Assembly: GCA_004563715.1 (NCBI GenBank) | Contig: SIRX01000101.1 | Span: forward strand, 1-56,168 | Origin: Actinomycetota bacterium | GTDB taxonomy: Bacteria; Actinomycetota; Rubrobacteria; Rubrobacterales; Rubrobacteraceae | DNA: 56,168 nt | Reading direction: 5' to 3' | Shown here: piece by piece, positions 8,762 to 18,633 of the stretch | How positions within the stretch are numbered: position 1 is the first letter of the stretch | Layout: the number at the start of each line of letters is the position of its first letter | Program-made: the position numbers and the translations under genes | The notes under the pieces: generated by a model | Database searches by the model: none | What the model saw: only the letters and a program-made list of their open reading frames with translations | What the model was told of the DNA's origin: nothing

Positions 8762-9802
8762 TTGGACAAGAGCAAAGCAATCGGCGCCGCCGTCACGCAG
8801 ATAGAGCGGCAGTTTGGCAAGGGATCTATCATGCGCATGGGCGACGGCGGCCCGCGTAAGGTGCCTTCTATCTCTACCGGCGCCCTCGCCCTGGATCTGG
8901 CCCTGGGCGTCGGCGGCGTGCCCCGGGGACGGATAGTGGAGATCTTCGGCCCCGAGTCGAGCGGGAAGACCACGCTGGCCCTCCACATAATCGCCGAAGC
9001 CCAGAAGTCCGGCGGCCTGGCGGCCTTTGTAGACGCCGAACACGCCCTGGACCCGGCCTACGCCCAGGCTATCGGCGTGGACCTGGAGAACCTCTACTTC
9101 TCCCAACCCGACAACGGAGAGCAGGCGCTGGAGATCTCCGACACCCTGGTGCGTTCCGGAGCCCTGGACGTGGTCGTTATCGACTCCGTCGCCGCGCTGG
9201 TGCCTAGGGCTGAGATAGAGGGTGAGATGGGCGACTCCCACGTGGGCCTGCAGGCCCGGCTCATGAGCCAGGCGCTGAGAAAGCTCTCGGGCTCGCTGAA
9301 CCGGTCCAAGACCACGGCCGTTTTTATCAACCAGTTGCGGGAGAAGATCGGGGTTATGTTCGGGTCGCCGGAGACGACGCCGGGAGGCCGGGCATTGAAG
9401 TTTTACTCTAGCGTTAGGCTGGATATCCGGCGCATCGGGGCCCTCAAGGTCGGCAACGACACGGTTGGCAACCAGACGAAGGTCAAGGTCGTCAAGAACA
9501 AGGTTGCCCCGCCGTTCAAGGTGGTGGAGTTCGACATAATGTACGGCGAGGGCATCTCGCGCGAGGGGAGCCTTCTGGACGTGGGCATCGAGCACGGGGT
9601 GGTCCAGAAGAGCGGTGCCTGGTTCGCTTACGGGGACGAGCGGCTCGGTCAGGGCCGGGAGAACGCCAAGCAGTTCCTCAAGGAGCACGAGGACGTGCGG
9701 ACCAGGATCCTGGCGGAGATCCGCGAGAGCCTGGGGCTGGAGGCGGAACAGAGCGAGGCCGAAGACGAAGCGGTCGAGGAGCCGGCGGGGCAGACCGTCT
9801 AG
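8762..9802 (+). CDS. recA: recombinase RecA
   Basis: A 346-residue RecA. Walker [10 protein letters not shown] is at about 63-71, followed by VDAEHALDP, the Walker B region [14 protein letters not shown] and the L2-region sequence [21 protein letters not shown]. The C-terminal tail is acidic, as usual. It catalyses strand exchange and LexA autocleavage. The start is TTG at 8762, preceded by GGAGG at 8752-8756. recX follows after 7 nt. Confidence 0.98.
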   Translation: MDKSKAIGAAVTQIERQFGKGSIMRMGDGGPRKVPSISTGALALDLALGVGGVPRGRIVEIFGPESSGKTTLALHIIAEAQKSGGLAAFVDAEHALDPAYAQAIGVDLENLYFSQPDNGEQALEISDTLVRSGALDVVVIDSVAALVPRAEIEGEMGDSHVGLQARLMSQALRKLSGSLNRSKTTAVFINQLREKIGVMFGSPETTPGGRALKFYSSVRLDIRRIGALKVGNDTVGNQTKVKVVKNKVAPPFKVVEFDIMYGEGISREGSLLDVGIEHGVVQKSGAWFAYGDERLGQGRENAKQFLKEHEDVRTRILAEIRESLGLEAEQSEAEDEAVEEPAGQTV

Positions 9803-9809
9803 CAGCCGG

Positions 9810-10463
9810 GTGCCCGAGGTAACCAGGGTAACGGAGGGCCGGGGGCGCGGCGGGGGCAAGGCCCGGGTCTTCGTAGACGGGCAGTTCTGGGCTGAGGTGG
9901 ATGCCGCGATGCTCGCTGACCACGGGCTCTACGAGGGCGCTGTACTCTCCGAAGAGCAGCTCCGGGTGGCGCGGGAGGCTGGCGAGCGGGGCCTGGCGAT
10001 GAGCCAGGCCCTGAACCTGCTCGGTTACCGGGCGCGCTCTACCGGGGAGGTCAGGCAGCGGCTGCGGCGTCGCAGGTACGCGGAGGAGACGGTCGAGGCC
10101 GTAGTTTCCCGCCTGCGAGAGCTCGGTTACCTGGATGACGAAGAGTTCGCGCGCAGCGCGGCCCGAGAGAAGGCGCGCAAGTACGGTCCCCGGCGGGTCT
10201 ATGCGGACCTCCGGAGCACGGGTATGGACGAGGACACCGCGCGGGACGCGGTCGAGAAAGAATTTGCGGGACGCTCGGAGTCGGACGATGCTTTTTCTGC
10301 CGCGGCGCGGCGCTATAATACGGGGGAAGGCTCCGTCGCCCTGGCGCGACGGGTCTACGGCTTTTTGATGCGCCGGGGTTACTCGGCGGAGGTCTGCGCC
10401 GAGGTCGCCCGCGGGTACCGCGGAAATCCGGACGGAGCCCAGGCGTCTGAAGCCGGTGAGTAG
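9810..10463 (+). CDS. recX: regulatory protein RecX
   Basis: A 217-residue RecX, the RecA-filament inhibitor normally cotranscribed with recA. It contains the tandem three-helix repeats typical of the family: ALNLLGYRARSTGEVRQRL, VVSRLRELGYLDDEEFARS, then a third repeat near the end (ALARRVYGFLMRRGYSAEV). The chosen start is GTG at 9810, 7 nt after the recA stop; the frame is open further upstream inside recA, but that part is not RecX-like. Confidence 0.92.
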   Translation: MPEVTRVTEGRGRGGGKARVFVDGQFWAEVDAAMLADHGLYEGAVLSEEQLRVAREAGERGLAMSQALNLLGYRARSTGEVRQRLRRRRYAEETVEAVVSRLRELGYLDDEEFARSAAREKARKYGPRRVYADLRSTGMDEDTARDAVEKEFAGRSESDDAFSAAARRYNTGEGSVALARRVYGFLMRRGYSAEVCAEVARGYRGNPDGAQASEAGE

Positions 10464-10471
10464 TACCGGAA

Positions 10472-10487
10472 GGTACTCGACGGGAGA
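10472..10487 (+). other. small hairpin with GGAA tetraloop (recX-rny gap)
   Basis: AGTACC-GGAA-GGTACT forms a perfect 6-bp stem closed by a GNRA-type tetraloop, just after the recX stop. There is no U-tract. It is the first of two hairpins in the 74-nt leader before rny. Confidence 0.45.
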
Positions 10488-10498
10488 AATATCATCGG

Positions 10499-10519
10499 GC
10501 CCCGTCTACGAGACGGGGC
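10499..10519 (+). other. 9-bp GC hairpin in front of the rny ribosome site
   Basis: GCCCCGTCT-ACG-AGACGGGGC is a perfect 9-bp stem ending 6 nt before the rny Shine-Dalgarno (GGAGG at 10526-10530). Only two Ts follow, so it is a weak candidate terminator; a processing or translation-control element in the RNase Y message is the other reading. Confidence 0.45.
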
Positions 10520-10537
10520 TTATCTGGAGGAAAACCT

Positions 10538-12080
<1,543 letters not shown>

Positions 12081-12091
<11 letters not shown>

Positions 12092-13055
12092 GGTCGGTGC
12101 GAGCTTGGAGGGTCCTTACCGCGACCTGGGCTCCGGGTTTGCCCGCCTCGCCGGGGCGGAGGGCGCGCGGCGGGCTCCTTCGCGCATCGCTAGCGTGGAG
12201 GACGCGCTGTTCGAGTTGCTCCGCAACGCCCGGGACGCCGGGGCGCGTAACGTCTACGTCGCCTCGGCCCTCAGCCGCCGCCGTTACCGGACCCTCACCG
12301 TGCTGGACGACGGTGCCGGCATCCCCGACCGCTACGCGGACCTCGTCTTCGAGCCCGGCGTTACGACTCGCCACCTCGAGCCCCGGCCAGAACCCACGGG
12401 CTCTGCGGCCCACCCGCTGCCCGCTCCGCACGGCGCAGGCATGTCCCTATACCACGTTCGGAACGCCGCCTTCGGCGCCGCGTTCGTCTCGACGTCCAAC
12501 CCCACCTCGGTGAGGGCTACCTTCGACACCAGAACCCTTCAAGAACGCACCCTGCAATCCGGAAGCCGCACCTCCCGGTCGAACCTGCTCGCGACCCTAC
12601 GGAACTTCCTCCTCCATCATGCCCCCCCCGGACAGCTCGCCGGCTACTACGGGCCGCCCGCGCGCGTCCTGACAACCCTCCTGCAAAACCGCATAATACA
12701 ACCAGGCAGTCCAACCGAACTTTGGAAATCTGGCCGGGAGCTGGGCCTCGAGCTTTCGTCCAGGACGGCGGCGAGGATATGGCGCTCGGAGGTACAGCCG
12801 TTGCCTGAAGTGGAGTGGGGGGCTGGAGGCGGGGTCTCTGGACTGGGATGGGCAGAAGCGCCGGAGGAGGCCGGAGCGCCGACCGGAGGATTGAGGGTGT
12901 TTCTGGATCGGGAGGAAATATCCGGTATCGCAGCTATACTGAGTGGAGCTGCGCGTTCGAGTTACATGGAGATCGGGGAGGTCGAGGTCAACTCCCGGCC
13001 AGGGGAGATCGTCTTGAGAGCCCGCGTCTACGAGCCGGAGGATGAGTATGAATAA
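12081..13055 (+). CDS. GHKL-superfamily ATPase of unknown function
   Basis: A 324-residue protein not assigned to a named family. The first 140 residues are a GHKL (Bergerat) ATP-binding fold: the N-box ELLRNARDAGA near 45-55, the G1 box LDDGAGIPD near 74-82, and a G2-like glycine segment HGAGMSLYHVRNAAFG near 117-132. The 'N-x-x-DAGA' form is closer to MutL, MORC or Hsp90 N-boxes than to histidine kinases, and there is no kinase H-box or receiver domain. Residues 140-324 match nothing I recognise and end in beta-strand-like sequence. TTG at 12081 overlaps the rny stop by 11 nt, and the 3' end overlaps miaB by 14 nt, so it is translationally coupled to RNA-metabolism genes. Confidence 0.75.
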
Positions 13056-14394
13056 TTCAGGGACCACCACGCCGATACAGCTGTCTTCAAAGCCCACCCG
13101 CCCTGCAGGGCCATCCGAAACAGGAACCCGGCCCAACCGGACGGCCTGCATAAGGACGTTCGGCTGCCAGATGAACGTACACGACTCGGACCGGATGCGG
13201 CGCATGATCCGGGACGCCGGTTACGCGGAGGTCCAGTCCTACGAGGACGCGGATCTCGTCGTTCTAAACACCTGCTACGTGCGGGAAAACGCCGTAGACC
13301 GAGTCCGAGGTCACCTCGGGGAGATTAACCGCCTCAAACGCGAAGGCCGGGTCAAGAGGGTCGCGCTTACCGGCTGCATCGGGGCCGCCAGCGAGGCCGA
13401 ACAGCTAGAGCGCCAGTACAACATAGACCTGGTCCTGGGAACGCATAATACTTACGAACTCGCTTCGTTCGTGGGCCTACCCACCATGGAGGAGACCTAC
13501 ACGCCGGACCTACCGGGCACGGAGGGGGACCACAGCGCCTTTGTAACGATAATGACCGGTTGCAACTACCAGTGCAGCTACTGCATAGTCCCCACGGTGC
13601 GGGGGCGTATGATCTGCCGTCCGATGGACAACATCGTCTCCGAGGTGGAGCGGCTCGTCGAGTCGGGGACGAAGTACGTTACCCTGCTAGGCCAGACGGT
13701 AGACGCCTGGCGTCAGGACGGCAAGAGGTTCTGCGACCTGCTAGAACGTGTTTCCGAGGTTGCGCCCAGAATCTGGTTTACGACGAGCCACCCGTCAAAC
13801 ATGGAGGACCGCACGCTCAAAGCTATCGGGGAGCGGGAGACCATCGTCAGGCGTCTGCACCTGCCAGTACAGTCCGGGTCCGACAAGATGCTCAAGGCCA
13901 TGCACCGCGGCTACAAAGCGGACCGGTATCGCAGGAAGATCGAGGTCTTCCGGGAGCACGTGCCGGACGGCACCCTTAGCACGGACATCATAGTCGGCCA
14001 CCCGGGCGAGACGGCGGAGGACCACGAGCAGACCCTCCGCCTCGTAGAAGACTGCGCCTTTGACTCAGCATACATCTTCAAGTTCTCTCCCAGGAAAGGC
14101 ACCGAAGCCGCGGAGTTGGGCGGGGTCGTGCCGGACAAGGTGGTGCAGAGGAGGTTCCTCCAAGTACTACGGCAGGTGGAGCAGAACGCCTACGCCCAGA
14201 ACCAACGCAAGGTAGGGAGCCTGGAGGATATCTACATCCGGCACGGTAGTACCGATGACGGTCGGTCCATAGGCGAGACGTGGAGCGGCCACGCGGTGCA
14301 CGTTGGAACCAACGCCAAGCCCGGAGAGTACGTCGAGGCCCGTATCGCCTCCGCCGGGCCACACGTGCTCTACGCGGAAGTCCCCCGGAGCTGA
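13042..14394 (+). CDS. miaB: tRNA-2-methylthio-N6-dimethylallyladenosine synthase
   Basis: A 450-residue radical-SAM methylthiotransferase that adds the 2-methylthio group to i6A37 of tRNA. The N-terminal domain has its three cluster cysteines (TFGCQMN, NTCYVREN, TGCIG), and the radical-SAM motif CxxxCxxC appears as CNYQCSYC near 173-180, followed by VPTVRGR. A TRAM domain closes the protein. ATG at 13042 lies within the end of the GHKL gene. The stop overlaps the proposed miaA start as CTGA. Confidence 0.95.
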   Translation: MSMNNSGTTTPIQLSSKPTRPAGPSETGTRPNRTACIRTFGCQMNVHDSDRMRRMIRDAGYAEVQSYEDADLVVLNTCYVRENAVDRVRGHLGEINRLKREGRVKRVALTGCIGAASEAEQLERQYNIDLVLGTHNTYELASFVGLPTMEETYTPDLPGTEGDHSAFVTIMTGCNYQCSYCIVPTVRGRMICRPMDNIVSEVERLVESGTKYVTLLGQTVDAWRQDGKRFCDLLERVSEVAPRIWFTTSHPSNMEDRTLKAIGERETIVRRLHLPVQSGSDKMLKAMHRGYKADRYRRKIEVFREHVPDGTLSTDIIVGHPGETAEDHEQTLRLVEDCAFDSAYIFKFSPRKGTEAAELGGVVPDKVVQRRFLQVLRQVEQNAYAQNQRKVGSLEDIYIRHGSTDDGRSIGETWSGHAVHVGTNAKPGEYVEARIASAGPHVLYAEVPRS

Positions 14395-15290
14395 CAACGC
14401 ACGCGGGCACCAGAAAGGCCGCCCTGGTCGTATGCGGCCCTACAGCGTGCGGGAAGAGCCGCGTCGCGGATCTCCTCTCTCACCAGCTCTCCGAAGCGCA
14501 AGGCTTTCACGCTCCCACCATCGTCGTGGACTCCATGCAGGTCTACCGCGAGATACCGAGGATAACCAACCAGGCTCGGGAGAGGCCAGCGGAGCTGCTG
14601 GGGATAGTATCCGTAACGGAAGACTGGACTATGGCCCGGCACCGGGTTGCCAGCGACGCCGTGGTGGACGCTACGAGGGGACCGTTCGTGCTCGACGCCG
14701 GGACCGGCATGTACCTCAACGCCCTTCTGCTAGACATCCCGATATACCCCAGGGTGGATGCTGGAACCAGGCAGAAGGCCACCTCCCTGTCGAGGAACGC
14801 GGTGAACCCGCGTCGCACCTCGCGGGAGAAGGAGCTGACGCTGGCCGGGGTACTACCGGAGGGGTCTCGCAGAGGCTCTATCTGGAACGGGGAGCTCCGG
14901 TACCAGACCTCCGTAATCTATCTCAGGCCGGAGAAAAGCGCGCTAGACGCGGCCATAGAAAAGCGAACCCGCAAGATATCCCGAACCGGTATCGAGGAAG
15001 CAGCAGTTCTGGAGAGCATGCTCCAGAGGGGAGCGCCGATAAACTCCTCGGTACTCGGGTCTATCGGCGTCCGGGAGCTGATCGCGAGAGTCCGGGGCGG
15101 CATCGAGGACCGCGACGTAGAGGAGTCCATCGTGCTGAGAACCCGCCAGCTCGCCCGGCGTCAGGTCCGGTGGTTCGACAAGCTCATGAAGACCCTTCAC
15201 GAAAAACCGGGTGTCTTTCAAGTCTCCGTCTTGGAAGACGCCTCCAGGTTAGACGTCGCGGGATCTCTGGCTTCTCTCCACGATAGCTGA
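14391..15290 (+). CDS. miaA: divergent tRNA dimethylallyltransferase (MiaA-like)
   Basis: About 299 residues. MiaA features that are kept: P-loop GPTACGKS at residues 16-23, the catalytic-Asp segment VVDSMQVYREI, GTGMYLNALL, and the C-terminal RTRQLARRQVRWFDKL, which matches the family TRQxAKRQxxWF. What is missing is the central family motif (DPxxAxxIxxxDxxRixRALEv); the same place holds a short unrelated stretch (about 125-175). Activity is therefore likely but not certain. The start is uncertain: CTG at 14391 overlaps the miaB stop and puts the P-loop at the usual distance; the only upstream in-frame candidate I considered is at 14280, deep inside miaB. Context with miaB and hflX supports the call. 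Confidence 0.75.
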   Translation: MTTHAGTRKAALVVCGPTACGKSRVADLLSHQLSEAQGFHAPTIVVDSMQVYREIPRITNQARERPAELLGIVSVTEDWTMARHRVASDAVVDATRGPFVLDAGTGMYLNALLLDIPIYPRVDAGTRQKATSLSRNAVNPRRTSREKELTLAGVLPEGSRRGSIWNGELRYQTSVIYLRPEKSALDAAIEKRTRKISRTGIEEAAVLESMLQRGAPINSSVLGSIGVRELIARVRGGIEDRDVEESIVLRTRQLARRQVRWFDKLMKTLHEKPGVFQVSVLEDASRLDVAGSLASLHDS

Positions 15291-15304
15291 CATACCATGC
15301 ATGA

Positions 15305-15310
15305 TACAAT
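15305..15310 (+). promoter_or_regulatory. -10 box for a possibly leaderless hflX transcript
   Basis: TACAAT at 15305-15310 lies 6 nt before the ATG at 15317, so transcription starting 6-7 nt downstream would begin at or next to the start codon. No Shine-Dalgarno sequence precedes this ATG, and no good -35 is seen. Confidence 0.4.
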
Positions 15311-15316
15311 GTGCGC

Positions 15317-16609
15317 ATGATATCGGAGAGAGCGATACTCGTCGGAGCGGGTGAGGAGATATACCTGGACGAGCTGGGCAGGCTGGCTTCGACGCTGGGC
15401 CTCGAAGTCGTGGGCCGGATGGCGCAGGCCCGCCGGGATGGCGCTGGATACTTGGGAAAGGGAAAGAGGCGCGAGCTCGCAGAACAAGTGCATAATACAA
15501 ATGCATCCTGCGTAATAACGGACGACGAGCTTACCGCTTCCCAAGCCCGGGTGCTGGAGAAGGACTGTGGCGCTGACGTCGTGGACCGCACGGAGCTCAT
15601 CATCCGAATCTTCGAGTTACACGCCAGAGACGCTGCTAGCCGCTTACAGGTGGAACTTGCCGACCTGGAGTACAGGCTGCCCCGGGTCAAGGGCCGGAAC
15701 CCGGCCCTGAGCAGGCTGGGCGGCGGCGTGGCGACTGCCGGGGCAACGCGAGGCCCCGGTGAGCAGCAACTGGAGTACGACCGGCGCGCCATCCGGCGCC
15801 GGATGGACGCCATAAACCTCAAGCTGGAGCAGGAGCGCAGCGCCCGGGCTGTGCGGGGGTCTCGCCTGCGCACAGACGGGCCGCCAACGGTGGCCCTCGT
15901 GGGGTATACGAACGCTGGCAAGACGACCATACTCAACTCGCTCAGCGGCGCCGGTAGATCCACGGCCGACCGCTTGTTCGAGACGCTCGAGACGACCACC
16001 AGGACGGTGCCGGGTGGATCCGAGCGCCCCGCAAATGGGCCTCAGAGTTCCGTGAAGCCGGATTTCGTCGTTACGGACACCGTAGGGTTTATAAGGAAGT
16101 TACCCACCCAGCTCGTCCACTCTTTCGCCAGCACGCTAGAAGCCGCGAGGTACGCGGACATCAGGGTGCTTTGTGCTGACGCGTCCAGCCCCACGCTCCG
16201 AGAGGAAATAGAGACCGTTCGCCACACCCTGGCCGAAATGTCCCGGGGATCAGAACCTCCAGAAGATCTTGAGGGCCTGGGAGAAGGGAAAGAGGACATC
16301 CTCTGCCTGAACAAGATAGACCTCCTGAGCAAGGAACGACTGGCGGACCTGAGAGCCGACTACCCGGCGGCGGTCAGGATCAGCGCCGCCAGAGACAGCG
16401 CGCCTCTACTGGAATCGATTTACGAGGCCATCTCTACCGGTATGGAGCGGCTGGAGCTCCTGATACCACACTCAGAGTACGGCCTCGCCGCCCAACTCTA
16501 CGGCAGAGCCGAGATCCACACCTCCCAGGACACCCTGGACGGGCTGCGCCTGGACCTCACCGCGCCCAAGTCCTTGGCCAACAAATACCAGCCCTACAGA
16601 ACCTCTTGA
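15317..16609 (+). CDS. hflX: ribosome-associated GTPase HflX
   Basis: A 430-residue HflX, a GTPase that splits stalled 70S ribosomes and helps in stress recovery. The N-terminal nucleotide-binding-like domain contains GYLGKGKRREL, then GATRGPGEQQLEYDRR, then the G domain: G1 GYTNAGKTT near 195-203, switch I FETLETTTRTV, G3 DTVGFI, G4 NKID. The C-terminal domain ends near SLANKYQPY. ATG at 15317 is preferred; GTG at 15311 is an in-frame alternative. It is the last plus-strand backbone gene, and the sequence after it changes to lower GC. Confidence 0.93.
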   Translation: MISERAILVGAGEEIYLDELGRLASTLGLEVVGRMAQARRDGAGYLGKGKRRELAEQVHNTNASCVITDDELTASQARVLEKDCGADVVDRTELIIRIFELHARDAASRLQVELADLEYRLPRVKGRNPALSRLGGGVATAGATRGPGEQQLEYDRRAIRRRMDAINLKLEQERSARAVRGSRLRTDGPPTVALVGYTNAGKTTILNSLSGAGRSTADRLFETLETTTRTVPGGSERPANGPQSSVKPDFVVTDTVGFIRKLPTQLVHSFASTLEAARYADIRVLCADASSPTLREEIETVRHTLAEMSRGSEPPEDLEGLGEGKEDILCLNKIDLLSKERLADLRADYPAAVRISAARDSAPLLESIYEAISTGMERLELLIPHSEYGLAAQLYGRAEIHTSQDTLDGLRLDLTAPKSLANKYQPYRTS

Positions 16610-16628
16610 TCCTTTTGATCCAACGCTA

Positions 16629-16658
16629 AATTTCCGATAAGTACAATTCTCGGAAATT
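16629..16658. terminator. AT-rich hairpin between convergent genes
   Basis: AATTTCCGA (16629-16637) and TCGGAAATT (16650-16658) form a perfect 9-bp stem with a 12-nt loop, 19 nt after the hflX stop and 12 nt from the end of the minus-strand pseudogene. Its position and symmetry suit a bidirectional terminator, although T-runs on either side are short. Confidence 0.4.
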
Positions 16659-16670
16659 AACGATAGACTC

Positions 16671-17372
16671 TCAACACGGTCCATCTTTTCGCCATCTGTG
16701 AAGCTGATCCTCGACATCTTGAGCCTTCGGTGAATTGATTCGTTTGTATATGTCAAAAGCCCGCCGGAGACGCTCGCAAGCTTGGTCGTGCCGTCCTTTC
16801 TGGTCCAGCGCAAGAGCTCCATTCCATAGCGCGTCAGCCTCTCCCAGAGGATAAGGAGCCTTGCCATATTCGCGGAGCGCCGCCTCTATGGTACACCACG
16901 TTCCTCAAGGAATCTCCGATCCACAACTTCTGAGCATATCTCCCGTGATAGCGAGTGTAGGCGGTACGGTAGTGTCATGCGCCAGTTATTCTTTGATCCT
17001 TTCTACTAGGGCCTCGATATCTTCGTCTCGACCCACGAATAGGCTTGGGCGCCAAGGGTTACTGACTACGCTCGGATCAGTCGAACCTCTTCGAGAAGAG
17101 CGATTGATGTCTTCGCCTTCAGAATGCTGAGCAACACCCTCGGCGTTCGCGCCGAAGTGGTTCCTAAAACCGAGAAATGCGAGAAATGCTAAGACGAACC
17201 ATCCTATAAATTGCAGTATCGACAGTATATCTGCCAAGATCCCGATCAAGTTACTGTTCTCCTCAATAACACCGAGGAAGATTAGAAGCCAGGGTAACCA
17301 CCATCGGAAGGTGCTGACGAGAGCTACCGTAATTGCGACAGTCGCCAAGAATGTAAGTGTTGGTGGATTCAA
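16671..17372 (-). pseudogene. remnant of a STAND-type ATPase gene (membrane N-terminus, deleted NTPase core, TPR C-terminus)
   Basis: One minus-strand frame is interrupted by stops at 16986-16988 and 16905-16907. The first 128 codons (start TTG at 17372, or TTG at 17348) encode two hydrophobic segments and end in LFVGRDEDIEALVERI, which is how NB-ARC/AAA STAND domains begin; it then stops before any P-loop. The last 77 codons (16671-16904) encode tetratricopeptide sequence (ALWNGALALDQKGRHDQA, then RRAFDIYKRI). About 230 codons remain, whereas such proteins usually have 700 or more, so the central NTPase region has been deleted. The TTG at 17372 lies inside the left end of the IS30 element, so the true 5' end may be lost as well. 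Base composition is lower in GC than the flanking backbone. Many STAND proteins act in phage defence; that role is only inferred. Confidence 0.7.
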
Positions 17373-18576
17373 CCGATCAGTGCAACACGGTAGGTTTTGG
17401 GTGTTGTTCGGATCGGAGGTGCACGAGTGGCGAGACTGGGTCGTCCTGGAGGGTTGTCTGCTGCAGGAAAGAAGGAGTTATGGGAGCGGTGGAGGGCCGG
17501 AGAGTCCATAAGCGACATCGCCCGGGCCCTACAGAAGGCTCCCGGCTCCATCCACACAATGATCGAGGCCACCGGCGGCTTCTCTCCGCCCACTCGGCGC
17601 AGGCGAAGCTGTGCACTCACTCCCTCAGAGCGGGAGGAGATCTCCCGCGGGCTGGCCACCGGAGAATCTCTTCGGGCAATCGCTTGTCGGTTGGGCCGCT
17701 GTGCTTCCACCGTGTGCCGGGAAGTAGAGCGCAACGGCGGGCGCAACAGATACCGAGCCGCAAAGGCCGAGGAGCGGAGCTGGCAGAGAGCCCGGCGTCC
17801 GAAAAGATGCTTGCTAGCGATGGTGGCAGAAAAGCTCAAGGAGGACTGGTCGCCACAGCAGATCTCCGGCTGGCTCAAAAGAGAGTATCCTTCCGATGAG
17901 GCGATGCGCGTGTCACACGAGACCATCTACCGCACCCTGTTTGTGCAGGCCAGAGGCGTTCTCAAAAGGGAGCTGCTCGCCCACCTCAGGAGCAGGCGGA
18001 TGATGCGTAAGTCCCGACGCGCTTCAACGAGAGGACAGCCGCGCGGACAGATCAAGGAAGCCGTCTCCATCCGTGAGCGTCCTCCGGAGGCAGAGGACCG
18101 TGCGGTGCCTGGACACTGGGAAGGGGATCTGCTCTCAGGATCTCGCAACACCCACATCGCCACCCTGGTCGAACGCAGCTCGCGCTTTGTCATGTTGGTG
18201 CGGGTAGGCGGCAAAGATACCGAGAGCGTCGTCGCGGCTCTCAGCGAGCAGATAAGGCGGCTGCCCAAGACCATGATCGACACCCTAACTTGGGACCGGG
18301 GACCGGAGATGGCCGCCCACAAGAAGTTCACGGTAGCCACCGACGTTTCCGTCTACTTCTGCGATCCGAAGAGTCCCTGGCAGCGGGGCACGAGTGAGAA
18401 CACAAACAGACTGCTCAGGCAGTACCTGCCCAGGAAGACCGATCTCTCAGTACACAGCCAACAAGACCTCGACCTGATCGCACTGAAGCTCAATACGAGA
18501 CCGCGCAAAACTTTAAGCTACAGCACCCCGGCTGCTACACTGGCTGAGGCTGTTGCGCTCACCAGTTGAACCCACC
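17362..18576 (+). mobile_element. IS30-family insertion sequence, 1215 bp
   Basis: The imperfect terminal inverted repeats start GGTGG at both ends and match at 21 of 26 positions: left 17362-17387, right 18551-18576. They enclose one transposase gene whose stop codon sits inside the right repeat. The dinucleotide TT flanks both sides and could be a 2-bp target duplication, which suits IS30 elements. It inserted between two convergent backbone blocks, at the 5' edge of the STAND remnant. Both ends and the reading frame look intact. Confidence 0.85.
17427..18569 (+). CDS. IS30-family transposase
   Basis: About 380 residues. N-terminal helix-turn-helix regions (LSAAGKKELWERWRAGESIS; then LTPSEREEISRGLATGESLR and IACRLGRCASTVCREVERNG) are followed by an rve-type DDE core: GHWEGDLL (first Asp), LTWDRGPEMA (second Asp) and SPWQRGTSENTNRLLRQYLP (Glu). 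These are the standard IS30 signatures. The preferred start is GTG at 17427, with GGAGGT at 17415-17420; an in-frame TTG at 17397 lacks a ribosome site. No frameshift or internal stop is seen, so the enzyme could be active. Confidence 0.93.
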   Translation: MARLGRPGGLSAAGKKELWERWRAGESISDIARALQKAPGSIHTMIEATGGFSPPTRRRRSCALTPSEREEISRGLATGESLRAIACRLGRCASTVCREVERNGGRNRYRAAKAEERSWQRARRPKRCLLAMVAEKLKEDWSPQQISGWLKREYPSDEAMRVSHETIYRTLFVQARGVLKRELLAHLRSRRMMRKSRRASTRGQPRGQIKEAVSIRERPPEAEDRAVPGHWEGDLLSGSRNTHIATLVERSSRFVMLVRVGGKDTESVVAALSEQIRRLPKTMIDTLTWDRGPEMAAHKKFTVATDVSVYFCDPKSPWQRGTSENTNRLLRQYLPRKTDLSVHSQQDLDLIALKLNTRPRKTLSYSTPAATLAEAVALTS

Positions 18577-18633
18577 TTCGCCTTTTTTGTAAGTCATGGC
18601 GCGCTCTCTGAGTATTGGAGGATCAATGACTTC

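Noticed and set aside
10499-10519. Rho-independent terminator after recX
   Set aside because: The stem is strong but only two Ts follow, so it is listed as a hairpin and not as a terminator.
16472-16867. 131-codon minus-strand frame overlapping the end of hflX
   Set aside because: It is out of frame with the TPR remnant that the same DNA encodes, and half of it is antisense to hflX.
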